64,000 bases of DNA from Viscum album (GCA_963277665.1 OY728120.1:942387195-942451194), one strand, 5' to 3'; shown: positions 1 to 13,088, counted from the stretch's first letter. Program-made: numbers and translations. The notes: generated by a model not told the origin, from the letters alone.

Positions 1-2960
1 CCGTATAACCACTATCTATGAACTTGTTTTGAGGTAGAGTGTGAATTCGGTGATAATAGATCAGATTACACTTCAAGAACATGAAAGGAATCCATGCAAT
101 CCCCGTATTGTATATATCTGTTGAGGGATTCTTGAATATAGTGCATATTTATTTATGGGAGAATGATGATTACCTATTGGGTTCAATTTAGAGTCCCTGA
201 TATGAAGGATCAGGGTGAAGGATCCATCATCGAGTCACACTCCTCTTTATAATAAGAAAATTGGATAGCATGGACTATAATCTAGTTCTTCCATCAACGA
301 AAACTGTTTTCCCTCCTACCCTTGGATGGTTTATTGGGAAAAGATAAACATGAGACATGTGGAATAACCCTACGCAGGTTGGTTCTATAGTAGGGAGATC
401 ATATACCTGGACTGGATAGGATATGTGGGGGTCCCTCAAATTATTTATTTTTGAAGTGACGGGGACCTCTATTTTGGATTACTGGGGTGCGAGGGGAACT
501 CATCCATATATCAAATTGAACATGTAGAGGACCTTTGTGCTTGTTTCTAGACATGTAGAATGGACCACCATCGTTTGGAGTGAATGAGCGTGGAGGGCCC
601 CCAATAGAGAGGGTGAGAACATGGGTAGGGCCTCCATGCTAAAGAATGACATATTGGGAAGGTCCTTCAATAAATTTTTTTATTTTTTTGGGAGGGAATA
701 ATCTTGAGCTTTTATTGACATGATGATGTACTTTTCATTGATATAATGAAATGTGGGGAAAATATCTATACCTGGGAACATAGAAACATGGAGGGCCTCC
801 AATAAGGGTGAGAGAGTGGGGAATGCCACCAATCTAACAGACGACAGTACATAGAGTACCTTTAAACTAAATTTCATCATACAGAGTCGGCTCATGATGG
901 AGGTTGCTCATTCCAGTGATTGGCATCTCAACCGAACTAGACCATTGGGAGGTTGGGGTCTCAATCCCGATTGGGCATAGAAGTTCCCATAAACTATAAT
1001 AATATGGAGTTGATAGTGGGCATCAGTTGTGTAATAGTCCACTAAAGCTATAGAAGATTACGCCCACTGATGGGAATCTCCCCAATCCTATGCCCATCAT
1101 TGCATTGGGTCAACATAGCTGGGGTTAGTGGAGCAGGTTCCAAAACATGTTCATCGACCTGAGGGACTGGTAGCTGGTGGAGATGCTTACGAGGATGGTT
1201 GAGAGCCCTCCTCTACAGCTCCAAGGTGGGGGTAATTGTTGGGTTGAATTTTATTTCCATCACCTCATCGGAGTAGGGGAATGATTCATATTTTTTTTCT
1301 GCGGAGAGGCTCCCGAAATAGTTTTACGTTAGAGTGGAAAGAAGCGGCTCCCTACACGACCCTTGGGGGAGGTGGTGATAGTGGCACATAGAATCCTCTT
1401 TATCATGGTGGGATATATCCATCATTAGGATGACCCCACCTATTCAAAAATTTAGATTAGATTGTCAATCACACTTCTCTGGATAAATTATGAGGGTCAT
1501 ATGGGACATGGACATCTGGTATCCACGGTTGTGGTTGTTTTTGTGGAGGAAGTGGATCTATGTGGGATTTATGCATTAGAATTTACCCTAATAGTGTGTT
1601 TGTCGGTGGGGGTGATTTGTTTCTTGTAGTTGTATCGTAGGTACAACAAATAATGACGATTCAACTATTAGTATATATATTAGTACATAAATTCCCAGTT
1701 ACAAATCATATTTCATCCTTCCATGGTTTGAGATAAAGTTCAACGATGACAATTCCACAGAACAGAATGCCCAACAATTAATAGCCACACATTATGGTGT
1801 GTTCCACCCCGTGACCAATATTTTATTGGCTAGGTATTGTGTTGGATATCTAGATCCAGTGACATTATTATATTTTAATGTCTACATGGTAGTAATATTC
1901 TATTGAGAAAAATATATTCACATTAGTTTCACCATTTAAATTTATGATGCTTTCCATTGGGGAGTCCACCGTCTATGGGGATGCACATCTATTTCCCAAT
2001 ATTCCAAAATTACTAATTTATTTGGTGAATATAACCTCTTTGATGATTTTTTTCCTTGATCGATACAAGATGATGGGTTTTCAGTCTCTCTTTCTATGGA
2101 TCCCTCCATATAATTAATTTCCAAGTCTGGGTATCTATTAAATATTATGATGATTTTCATGAATCTCATCCTGCAAAATATCTTTTTGGAAACATGTTAA
2201 TAATGATTCTTTCTTCCGGAAATTTCAAATGGTCATGTTAGAGAATAAACCATTGGTTAGAGAAGTACTCATGCTGAGGAATAGCTGGCATGTCTAGATG
2301 TTGGAACCTTCATACACCAAAATGTTTCCTCATCATTGGGCCTCTTGAACATGTGGAAGCCCAAGTAATATCAAATATAATTAGATGAATCTTATGATAC
2401 TGGACATTCTCTATTTCTTTCCTCATATTCCAATGATTAACACATGGTATTCTATGATTTTAACATCTTGTGGGGAACGATCAGACAGAACAGAACACTG
2501 ATGAGAGTGTATTAGATTGGTACATCACTATGAAGGAGCACCTGGAATGTTTACCCATTGGACGGAAAAAAAATCACAATGAGGATGGTCCTAATATGGT
2601 CAGAATGGCCCGAATGCCTTCATTTTTTATTATTTTTGGTAATCCACATTTAAAGGGATGAGGTGGAACCCTAAAATGTCCTGAAGGTTGAGAGACAATT
2701 ACATAACTCCTAGGTCTTAGAGGGAATCACCCAAACAAAAACATGTAACTGCTCCTCCCAAGCAAGTGTTATGATATCAAAACTCCACCTTTGCAGGGAT
2801 GGTCGAATAGGTTTCCTATGAAAAGCTGCATAGTCCTGGTTTTGATAGCAAAGTCATACCCTCTCATTTGTCCGATTTTGGTTAGCTCTGCTCCAGTGAA
2901 TGCGCCTGCCATGATTCCTCCTCTGAAGCCTTTTCCCTTGTAGTCTGACTGGTACATCGG
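1..2960. other. Unassigned degenerate repeat-like DNA
   Basis: No gene is supported here. All frames are closed every few dozen codons, and the longest open stretches (about 60-75 codons) show no motif I recognise. The + strand is rich in purines (many ggagg, gggtg and gatgg words), unlike the pyrimidine-rich + strand of the Tat-like element further right. If this is an old retroelement it may therefore lie in the opposite orientation. That is inference; no RT, integrase or gag motif was found on either strand. Confidence 0.4.
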
Positions 2961-3370
2961 CATTCATGTGGCCCGAAGGCCTTGGGGTGTCCCAGAGGCC
3001 TTAAAGTGCCACGAAGTCCTTGAGAATCAACTGGCCCAAAGGCATTGGGTGTCCCGAAAGCCTTGCATGACCCGAGGACCAAACCAGTGGCCCAAAGGCC
3101 CAGATGGATTTATAGTTCCGACTGCTATCGTACCGAATAGTGCCTGCTACAGTGCCCGCTACAGTACCCGCTACAGTCCTGATTAGTATCTACTATAGTG
3201 CCTACTACATTACTACTAAAGTACAGCTACAACACATCTACTGTAACCTGGAAATAAGCCACCACTTGGATTTGATCTCGAGACTCTTGGATGCACCTAC
3301 CGAGTCCTCACACCCCGGGCTGAGGCTCATGTGCGTAGAACCAATATGGAATTCCCCAAAATGGTAAGGT
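2960..3370. repeat. GC-richer island with short degenerate repeats
   Basis: This is a local GC-rich patch in AT-rich surroundings. Its left part repeats variants of the word gcccgaaggccttggg (near 2971, 3020 and 3080). Its right part has a 12-bp direct repeat, gtgcctgctaca / gtgcccgctaca / gtacccgctaca, at 3140-3175, followed by decayed copies of the ctaca core to about 3240. Short CTACAGT-type arrays and GC-rich blocks are common in the long LTRs of plant gypsy elements, so an old LTR fragment is the likeliest identity. No partner copy was found in the window. Confidence 0.5.
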
Positions 3371-3379
3371 GTCACACTG

Positions 3380-4462
3380 TCAAGGGTGATCTAAATATAA
3401 AAAAGGAAAAACCATAGAGGAAAAATGAAAAATCAGGGATTCCAAGTTTTACCATTGGATAAAATGGACCACCATTGAGGCATCCTAAATAATCTGTATA
3501 GAAGACATGGATCAAAACCTACATAGCTAGAAAAGGTGATTTGAGGATTATGAAGGGTTAAATGACCATAGGGAAGGAATGGGTTTACATGGATGTTGTG
3601 GACTAGGTAAAATCAAGATTAATATGGGAGGATGTGTCGATAAATGTGAATGATATGGAATTGAATGGATGTGATGATGATGGTGTTAGTCTTGAACATC
3701 GATGTGGTTTCTTACAAATTATGGTAATTGGGAATCAATGTTAATGTGGTTCGGTGGGGTGATAAGACACATAAAGAGAAGATTCATGAGAATGGAGTGT
3801 GTGAATTGGGACTCAATGGTAGTACAACTTCTGCGTTTGGAATGATCTTCCAGAAAAACAAAGGCTTGAGGCAGCGACAATGATGGGAAGTGGAAGATGG
3901 GGTTGCGCCTCATAGATGATACATACATACCCAAAATGCGTTAAATTACATGTAGTTCATGAATGAGAAATATAATCACTGTGTACACAAAAAAAATGAC
4001 CCAGATACATGTTAGGGATTATGCATGGTTAGCGGACCATCACAAGAGGGAGGCTATTAGTTGGAATCATATGTATGGAATGTGGGGATTATGCATGTTT
4101 AGAAAACAAGATGTGTGAATCAGAACACCTTAGGGCGTTGGACGTGGGAGATGTGTCCCAAAAGTGAAATCAATACATCAGAATGGTACATTTGTAGGAG
4201 GGATAACCAAAGTATACCATTATGAGTGACTAAACCTCATTGAGTAATCCTACATACACTGAAATAAATCAAAGACTTTGTAGTTCGGTATGGGTCATAA
4301 AGATTAGCATCATGTTGAACGAAGTTGAACCGATGTGAAACACAAAGAATATATGGATTGTAGGGAGTAGAAGGCTTGAACCTTATAGAGGATTCATACA
4401 TACCATGTTTAAAGGATAAGGATCAATGTCTACATATTTTAGGAGAGAGGGTAATGTAACAT
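3380..4462. other. Unassigned degenerate DNA
   Basis: No supported gene or RNA. Around 4017-4110 the phrase gggattatgcatggttag and a related gattatgcatgtttag occur. These look like outlying decayed units of the 36-bp minisatellite that starts at 4463, so the array may once have reached further left. Confidence 0.35.
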
Positions 4463-4786
4463 ATGCATGGCTAGTGGCCCAAGGATAGGTTAAATATTAC
4501 ACATGGTTAACAACCCAAGGACATGTCGGGGCCTATGCCTGGATAGCTGCCCAAGGAAACGATGGGGCATATGCATGGTTAGAGGCTCAAGGAAAACGTG
4601 GGGCTGACACATTGTTAACATCCCAAGGACATGTTGGGTATTATTCATGTTTATAATCCCAATGAAATTATAGGGCTTACGTATGGTTAGCTGCCGAAGG
4701 AATTGATTTGGATTATTCATTGTTAGAGGCCCAAGGACATGTTGGGGATTAAACGTATTTTGCAGCCAAAGGACATTTATATTGGG
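4463..4786. repeat. 36-bp minisatellite, nine tandem units
   Basis: Nine consecutive 36-bp units can be laid out without any insertion or deletion: 4463, 4499, 4535, 4571, 4607, 4643, 4679, 4715 and 4751. Each carries a variant of catggttag, then cccaaggacatg, then ttgggg. Units differ at many positions but keep exact length. Because 36 is a multiple of three, the minus strand stays open for 108 codons (4490-4816) and reads a 12-residue periodic peptide with a core like QHVLGLLTM. The ORF is probably a by-product of repeat length, but the absence of any length change across nine diverged units is notable. Confidence 0.85.
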
Positions 4787-5950
4787 TCTTACTAAAGGAG
4801 GGAAGACAGAGGACATAGTTCAAGGCTTATGTGAAGACTACCTGAAGCACTCATGATGACAAATCCAAATCGGAGAGGAAGATAAGGGGAGAACTGATTC
4901 TTATTCTCCTTCAGGTCCTCCCAGACTAGTCACACATGCGAAAAATCACATTTTAACGCCATGTCTTGGGGATGTCGGTGATTTTTAGTTTAACTCCATG
5001 TAGCTTGGAAAATGAGAATTCACCCATCATCCCTTGGACTGAAATAACATGTACCACCGCTCATTTATGGATGTTAGGGAACATGAAATTCATAACAAGA
5101 GTGAGGTGGAGGATTATTCAATTGTGGGGGACACATTAGTGTTTATATGAGATGAAGAAAAATCCATTAATTTACCTATGAAAATAAGCATAAGGTGGTT
5201 CAACATAACACGAAGTACCACTCTAGAGGGCCACATGGGATAGGGATTCCCAAAGACGAAGGCCATGCTAAAAGGGACTTCATGAAGATCTAGGGATTCT
5301 CGAATATGGGGATCTTTAAGAAGGTAGGTTCTTTGTGAATCATGATGAAAATGGGATCCATGAAGGGAGGATCATCATAAATAATAGTAAGCTAAATGAG
5401 GAATGAAGTCTACATGTTCTTGGAGGGTTCTTTTTGAAGGCTGAACCTTCCATGAATTCCAGTGTTATGAAAGGAACTCCTAATTTGAGAGGGTTATGGG
5501 GCATAAAAAAGGGAATCCCCACATAAAGATGAGGTAAATTTGAATTAGAGGAAATCTGGTACTAAATGATCACATACATTGGGTGATGAATTTTCTGGCT
5601 AATTTTTATAGTAATGGGTATTTCAAAAAATGAGAGCTAGGAAGATAAATGGTCGGAGTAAAGATCCATTGGGTTGGTGTTGAGCCACATATTTACAGGA
5701 ACTGGGTATCGCAATCCATAAATTGTGTACACTAAAGAAAATGTCCCTCCTAAATAAGAGGTGGCTTCATTAGTATATAGGAGCCTTCCTTCACTACTAT
5801 GTTGTGGTAGAGGTGCTCGTCAAACTCTTCGAGGAAAATGTCACTCCTCCACAGTGGTCACAGGGCAGTCTGTCAGCTAGCATTGCACTGTTCACGGTGT
5901 TGGATATCTCTTCGATGGAGCTTCATGAGATATCCCCTTTAGTAATTTTC
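4787..5950. other. Unassigned degenerate DNA up to a composition boundary
   Basis: No recognisable gene. From 5810 a + strand frame without a start codon stays open for just under 60 codons, ending at a taa near 5977; it shows no domain I recognise. The sequence then changes to extremely AT-rich DNA near 5950-6000. A tctttttatagaggg word at about 5952 could be a promoter-like LTR element, but this is weak. Confidence 0.35.
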
Positions 5951-8900
5951 TATCTTTTTATAGAGGGAATTTTGTCCTAATCTATTCTGGTTTCACTTCA
6001 TCTAACATGTGCTTGGATTTTAGTACTGCAAATATCAATAAATTAAATACATTTTTCTTCTTCCTTAGATTTGAAATCTTATGGTTATATAAAACTAATC
6101 TAATTATATTTTTTATAGAAAATATTTAATTATAGAAAAATTTATTATTTTAAGATACATTGTCAGAAAGACTATCAAGAAAAAAAGTAATCTTAAATTA
6201 TATTTTAAGAAGACTATAGGATATAAAAATATTCCTAAAAAATTGTATAAAAATATTGCTAATTGATATTAGCGATTAATTGAAGATTATCATATCAGGG
6301 TTTATAATAAAAAATATTGATTAATATTATGATGAATTTGGTTCATGGTTTAGGCATTTATAAAATTTAAATATTTTACCATATCAATAATAATAAAGTA
6401 GAACATAATGATTTCCAGGTGAATCATAATGGAACCAATCGACAATTGTTGGATATTTTTCTGAAACCCATATCCTCTTCGTTATTATTAAATCATTAGT
6501 AAAATCACAATTATAAACCTCCTAATAATGCTTGAAGGTGTTTAAAAAAATTTCATTTCATATATTCTTTTAATTCATAAAATGTTATTTAATATTTGAA
6601 AGTATTATAACACATGTATACTATAGGTTTATTATCATTGTGTAGAATTAAAAGAGATAATAAATTAACAAAAATAAAAAAAATATAAAGAGAAATTATA
6701 AATGAGAGGATGGAAAATTGTTATAGGGAAAAAATCAATGTTTATTTTCATAGGAAACAAGTTATAAATTTTTTTTGATAATTGGCAGTATAAAATAATG
6801 ACAATGATTTGAAGGGAGATAAATCAAGTGTTAAGTGGGGCTACATTTACATTAAAAATAAGGGAGATGTTATCCATGATGAATATTAAAAAAATGGGAT
6901 AAATTAATTATGCTTCGAGTTAAAGAAATAAATATTTCTATAAATATATTTATTCACATCATGCATGAATCATATTGACTTAGTGTGTTAGATATATTTT
7001 TCTACTATTTATTTTATTTATTGATGTTTTTTAATATAATTAAAAACACATTTGGGTCCATGAGAATATAATGGATAAAATTAAGAATTTCATATAAATC
7101 TAAATGGGGATAATAAATAAATATAAGTTCATCACAATTATAGATTTCTATTTTTTTCAAAATTTAATAGGTTTGTTTTTTATTTGTTATATAATGATAT
7201 TTATGGATATTTTGAAACATAATGGAATTTTGGATTTTCAGGATGATTTTTCGAGAATTATTGGTGAAGGGGAAGAAACTAATCCATAATGAAAGACATG
7301 GAGATGGTCATTTCTTACATGAAGATCGAGAAAAAAACGTGTAATCCTATATACTATATAGAAAAAAACAATTTCATTTATTACTAGATTAGTAATTGGT
7401 TACCTAATAGTAATCATGGAATGTGTAATTTTGGAATATGTTATTTGTAATTTTTTTCTATAAGTCATGGGGTGATTGAATAATGTTATTATTTTTAATG
7501 TGATTTTTTCCTAAGAATTTTTTTTGAATTTCATAAGAAACAAAATTTTAATATATGAAGTGTTCAAATTTTTATTTAATACAAGCATTTTCTAATGAGA
7601 TTTATGAATAGTATATAGAAATGGATTGATTTTTTTTATTTGTAAAACATGGAATTTGATATTTTTATTACCATGATTATGTTAATTTTACTAATGTGAA
7701 GTACCTAATTATATTAAAATCATCCATAAAAAAAATAATGTATTATGGATTAAAACACATCATGGTGTGTGAGGGATATAGAGTTAATAATATGGACATG
7801 GGTGAATTTATAAGTATATGAATATTTGAAGTTTATTTATTAATGTAAAATATTTCCCTACAAATTAACATTGTGGTTATGTGAATGTATTTGTGTTTTT
7901 AATAATCTATAATTTTTATTTATTTTAATAAGTTTTGGAATATTGAATCCTGAGATATTTTATTGGAAAAATGAATTAATTGTGGAAGAAATTTATTAAG
8001 ACAAATCAGAATATGATATTTATCTAATGTAATTATAGATTTTCATACTAGATATTTCATGTTATAAAATTTAATATAATTAAAAACCATGGTTGATATA
8101 ATATATATATGAGAGAAGAGTTAAATTTTACAATCAAGATTACCATGGAGTTTGAATAATTTCTGCATAATTGATGATATGGATTTATTCTTAGAGATAG
8201 AGAAAAAATATACAACTTTACAGATTTATTATATTGGTAAATTTAAAATCAATCATTATAATGACTTGTGTGTTGTAACATAGTTTCATTAAAATGAAAT
8301 GATGAGTTAATAGAGAAGAGGTGGTAGAAAAATAGGTATTTTGAAGTGAGTTATTAATAAATCAAATAATCACTCAATAATGTTTTATTGTATTTATTGG
8401 AACATCGCTAGATAATAGGTGTATTATCCTTCGACAAATCTTTTTCAGGTAAAATATAGAAATTATATATGTCATTATATTGCGAATTTTTTATTTATAT
8501 TATTTATATAATTTTATTAGTTCCCATGATCATATTGTTCTTGGAAATATGAGAACAAGAAAAGCAATTTTGTGAAAATCTATAACCCTAATTAACCCCT
8601 TCTCCCCGTTGTAGGATGGTTTTGAATTTTTTTCCATAAATTCAATTACAAAATAAAATTGATAATATTTTTTTGGAAATTTCATTACATATTTTAGGTT
8701 AAAATCTCTAATTTTTTTTACCTATAATATTGTTGATATAATGATAGAAAACATCATGACATACTTGAGGATATAAGATAGTAACATATTTATATTTATA
8801 AATATGTATTGAATAAGGATTATTCAGATTATAAAATAATGGGTTTTAGCGGAGACAATAGTTATCTAAACACAACATAAAAGATTATCCATTAAATTTT

Positions 8901-9043
8901 AAGCCAGCATATTATTACATAAAAATTAGACCAAATGAAATATATAAGATATGACATTCATTTTATCTTTTGAACGATTTTTTTCATTCTTCTTGACATG
9001 AGAAATATATTAATCACTAAGAAGAAGTTAGATGAATCATTCT
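5950..9043. other. Extremely AT-rich spacer or decayed LTR
   Basis: The region is made mostly of A/T runs with almost no CpG. No coding stretch is convincing. It directly abuts the 5' LTR of the Tekay-like element. Similar composition continues on the other side of that element (21400-26240), where LTR homology can be seen. One possibility is that 5950-9043 is the other piece or partner of that older LTR. A weak likeness exists around 8430 (a tttttcagg word, compare ttttgcagg at 12530 in the LTR), but I could not align the two regions. Confidence 0.35.
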
Positions 9044-10671
9044 TGTAACACCCGAGACTTTTATAAGAAATATTTTGTTTTAATTTTATATAAATCATTA
9101 AATGAATCTTTCACTACACACAACACCAGCTTGGCTCGCTTTACACGCAATCACGACCTTCCTTGATAGCTTGTGTCGTACGCAAAACCGAGTTTCACTA
9201 AACAACGATATGCTATTAAAATATTATTAAAACTAGCCGGTATGAATAGTAATAACCACTTTTTTGGAATTTTGAAAATATTATTTTTCAAAATGGACAT
9301 CATTTTTGGATTTGGAATATCGAAATTAGCCTACGGTGAAATTTTGGTATTTTTCTGGAAATTTCAATTTTTGATGAATACTGAAAATACTGGGTTACTA
9401 TTTAAAAACCGACTTTTTATTTAAATAATTATTTATTTTAGTTAAATTTATTTTAGTTTAAAATTGATACATAATACCTATATAAGTTCAATGTAATTCA
9501 TTGGAGTAATTTTATAATAATTTTAGATATATAAATTTTATTGAACTTTTCACCGTCTTTTACCCACCTCCAAGGATAATTTGAAAATTTACAGAAAACA
9601 TAATTTTACCACTTATGTGAGTTGAATTTCAAAAATCTGATAGACATGGTTGATTTCAGTAAGTATAATGTGGTTCAATGAGATGAAAATATTTTTTGGT
9701 GAATAGTAACTTTTTACTTTTTTTACCACTCTTAAAAGTAAATAGGGTAATTAAGGGTAAAAATGATATTATTATTACCCTAACACATGTACTAATTCTA
9801 TTGGATAAGTGTAATTCGACCAAAAACAACCTTAGGAAAAAAAATATGACCATTTAGGCCCACTTGGAGTAGATTGCGGCATTTATTATTAATTTATTTA
9901 AAGAAGGGTTAAAATAGTTAAAATCAAATTTTAATAAGTAAATAATTTTTAATATAGGGTTATACATAAGATATGTTCGAATATAAATATTAATTAGAAA
10001 GCTAAAAATATTTCCTACATAATGGTATTTTATTTGTAAATTTTAGACATTAAAAAATTTAATTTTATTATGACACAAATATGATGAAGTAATTATCTTA
10101 TTAATGAAATATTGACATAATTGATGTTATAAATAACCAAATAAATGTAATTTGAGACTTTTTATGGATTTCAATAATATTTTAGGTTAATATGACAAGT
10201 TATTATTGATTTAATTAACTTTTTTCGAACTAATCATTCTGTTGTGATTTTCAAAAAAATCAATTACTCAATAGTTTCAAAATTGACATAAAATTGTTTT
10301 TAAACAAATATTTTATTATTAATTGTTATTTTGTTCGTAAAAATCTAAGGTTAGGTCAAATGACTTAGATAAGGTTATATATATTAATAATAAACAACTT
10401 GGGGTTCGTTTGGCTTGTTATAGTATGTTTAGTAACCTTATAGTGTAAGAACACAAAAAGACACGGTAAAAGTAAAATTATCTAACTTAATGTTAAATCT
10501 AAATGATAAGGTTAAAATAGTAAAATAAACTTGTCCAAATTCTATTGGATGAGATTATTTCGACCCATACCCACCTTAGTTTCTAAATAAATTAATTTGG
10601 AGCTATTTAAAACCGAATATGGCTTTATAATAAAATAATATTTTTAGTTTTTCCAAAGGGGCCCCTCTCCT

Positions 10672-10700
10672 CCCTTATAAAAGGCACCTCCTCCCTCTCT
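10672..10700 (+). promoter_or_regulatory. TATA-box promoter in the 5' LTR
   Basis: The word ccttataaaagg, followed by a pyrimidine-rich stretch (cacctcctccctctcttcc), is the typical core promoter and start region of a plant LTR. The same block is kept in the 3' LTR at about 19208, and a recognisable relative, tataaaaggg, occurs near 22575 in the older diverged LTR. Sequence upstream would be the U3 region and sequence downstream R/U5, with a very long leader. No transcript evidence is available. Confidence 0.65.
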
Positions 10701-11014
10701 TCCTCACCCCACTTGGAGCCTTCAAGATCGGCCAACAACTGAAAATTTCTCCTCTCCACTTCCCTAGAAACATCCTATAGGTCCTGGTCTTCTTCAAATA
10801 CCAATTTTAGTGCCCTAAAATGAGGTTTCCAAGCGGCACTTGAAAGAAGAGGTAATGTCCGTTACAGATTCTTTCAACTTTATTTCATCTTCAAATTATT
10901 CTTCTTTAGTTGTTTCATTATGAATTAATAACATAAGTATCACTCATACACTGATATGCTATTATAAGTTTGAAACAACCCTATTTCACCATCTATCCAT
11001 CCTACGGAAAATGA

Positions 11015-11240
11015 AATCACCGCGCGTGCGTACGTACGGAATACCGTCTCCACGCTGTGGTGTAATCTATTTACCACCACCACCATACTTGGATGGGTAT
11101 AATGGTGTAAAGAATGAATATATATGATTATTGTAAATTGATATTGATTCTAAAATAGTATACATACACTCCAATACAATTCTACGATCATGGAAACGAT
11201 ATCATCGCTCGTGCGTACATACGGAATACCGTCTCCACGA
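11015..11240 (+). repeat. CpG-rich motif repeated twice inside the 5' LTR
   Basis: The word cggaataccgtctccacg occurs at 11037-11054 and again at 11222-11239, each time preceded by a CpG-rich gtgcgtacgtacgg-type run and about 10-15 bp upstream by atca. The two modules are about 185 bp apart. Both are also kept in the 3' LTR (19573 and 19758), and decayed versions are seen in the older LTR near 22931, 23207 and 23399. The surroundings have almost no CpG, so the motif stands out. It may be a regulatory or protein-binding module. Confidence 0.6.
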
Positions 11241-12868
11241 TGTCATGCGACTCGTTCTACATGATTTTCATTGAATAATGATTTCATAAATGAATTTAGT
11301 GAATAAATATGATTTATATTACACTAATACCATTCTGGAAATGAGGTATATATAACCTAAAAATATGAATAAGAATTTATTCGACAAAACATGCATAAGA
11401 ACAAAAAGTAATAAACACCCGAATAACAAGTAGAAATGAAATATTACTAATAATAAGATAAGAATATGACCATATATGATATCATAACAATGATTATGAT
11501 TCTGTAATAAGTCAATTACATTATTTAAATCATTATACAGGAGGTTCAGACACTTACGAAGCAAATCTGACCTAAGGTAAGAGAAATATCACAATCTGAT
11601 TTTTATCCGAGATTGTTTATACTTTGGAATTTACTAGGTTGTATTTTATCATCCACATTCATGTTTTCTCAATATGTAATATTATTTCCATCCACCTACA
11701 ATTTTTTAAATCCAATTTTACCCTTTGGTGTGTTTTTAGTAAAAGATATGAAAGGAATGTTTTGTCATTTTTCGTACGAGGTACTTTTTGACTTTTCCGA
11801 CAAAAGTACGAGAAGAATGTTTTTTTAACTTATACGGCATGAATGGATTTTTAAAACATTATTTACAAGAAGCTTACTTTACATGTTTTCATGTTTATTT
11901 TTAATCAACTTCTTTTAGTTTAGAATTTTATGAAATGTTAAGAAAGGAAAAGTGTTTTTGAAGTAGAAAGGATATTTTCCTCATGAATGGAGTTCAAGTG
12001 TTTTATCAAAATTATTTTCCATCTATGATAATAAAGGGTTATGTTTCTATCCCTATTATTACATTGATTTGATTATGTTGTGATGGAATTATTTTTATGA
12101 ATTCCTTTATATTATATGAATTGTTTTATGATGTCACGATGTTTAAGAATCCCATTTTTATTACATGGGTTATGGTATGATGTATGGTGTATGATTTTGT
12201 GGAAAACATAAGAATGGTTTCATTATGAGATGGGTGGGACCTATATCTCCCTCCAATGCATTGGGTAATGATTTTATATCCTATGAGATAGACATGGCTG
12301 GAACGACAGGTTAAACTGGTTCAGTGAAACAGGACTGAAACGAGGAATGAACTCGTTTCAGAAATGGACTTTGTCCACTAAGATAGTCTTGGAAATGAGT
12401 CTTGACTACTAAGAAATGATTCTCTATGATTATGTTTTTATTCCACAATGTTTCATGTTTTAAGTTATGATTATTGTGATTACATTTCACTACCATGATT
12501 TATCCCATGTTATGAAATTATGATCTCTTTTGCAGGGTATGATTTCCAAAATGTTATTTTCTTATGAATATGATGTGATTGATATTTCTTTTGTTTACCC
12601 TTACTGAGCATTTGAGCTCACCCTTTTTTATGTTTTATTTCCCTAGGTCAGGAAGAATGTTATTAAGTAAGATATGCCAATATGGACTATAGATATGATG
12701 AAATAAATGGGAGACAGTGTAGACGCTTTATGAACCAGTTGTTTATGTTTCCCAGTTTCTAAAGACACTATACCTATACGGTCCTTTAATTGTTTTGTTA
12801 TATGTTGTAATAAGTGTACTTCAATTTTGAAGTACTAAAAATGTATGTATAGTATGGTTCATTATAGT

Positions 12869-12879
12869 TGGTATCAGAG
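12869..12879 (+). other. Primer binding site, initiator Met-tRNA
   Basis: tggtatcagag is the standard complement to the 3' end of plant initiator methionine tRNA, used to prime minus-strand DNA synthesis. It lies two bases after the inferred end of the 5' LTR and so fixes the LTR edge and the + strand orientation of the element. Confidence 0.92.
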
Positions 12880-13088
12880 GGAAGGTATAGTCAAACTTTG
12901 GAAACTAGGATGTGAAAGCCATAGTAAGAATCCTAAGGATAAGTCTAAGCATATAACACAATCTTAGTGTTTTATAAATGGCCATGAGTAACCTAAGATA
13001 AGAACTTAAGTATGAAATTTTATTATTGATTATGTGGTTTTCCTATTATAATTAGTGTTTCTCACATTATTCTTCTTGGTTTTATTCA

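Larger units (their letters stand above)
9044..12866 (+). repeat. 5' LTR of the Tekay-like element (3.8 kb)
   Basis: Begins tgtaacacccgagactttta and ends just before the primer site with ...ttcattata. It aligns along its whole length with 17580-21399. It is AT-rich, with a TATA-type promoter about 1.63 kb from the start and a CpG-rich motif present twice. It has no long ORF of its own; short open frames near 9173, 11319 and 11613 are chance. The right edge is placed by comparing the two LTRs, and the canonical terminal CA is not seen, so it may be off by a few bases. Confidence 0.9.

Noticed and set aside
4463..4786. CRISPR-like array of 36-bp repeats
   Set aside because: Units are contiguous with no spacers, they differ from each other, and the setting is a plant genome.
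4490..4816. 108-codon minus-strand protein gene
   Set aside because: The open frame follows from a 36-bp tandem repeat whose unit is divisible by three. No start context, domain or conserved copy supports a gene.
1..5950. Possible opposite-strand Tat-like element, based on purine bias
   Set aside because: No RT, RNase H, integrase or LTR match could be found, so only the base bias remains.
11319..11828. Two facing short ORFs inside the 5' LTR (and again near 19855-20436)
   Set aside because: They lie in LTR sequence, are A/T-driven and hydrophobic by composition, and change length between the two LTRs.
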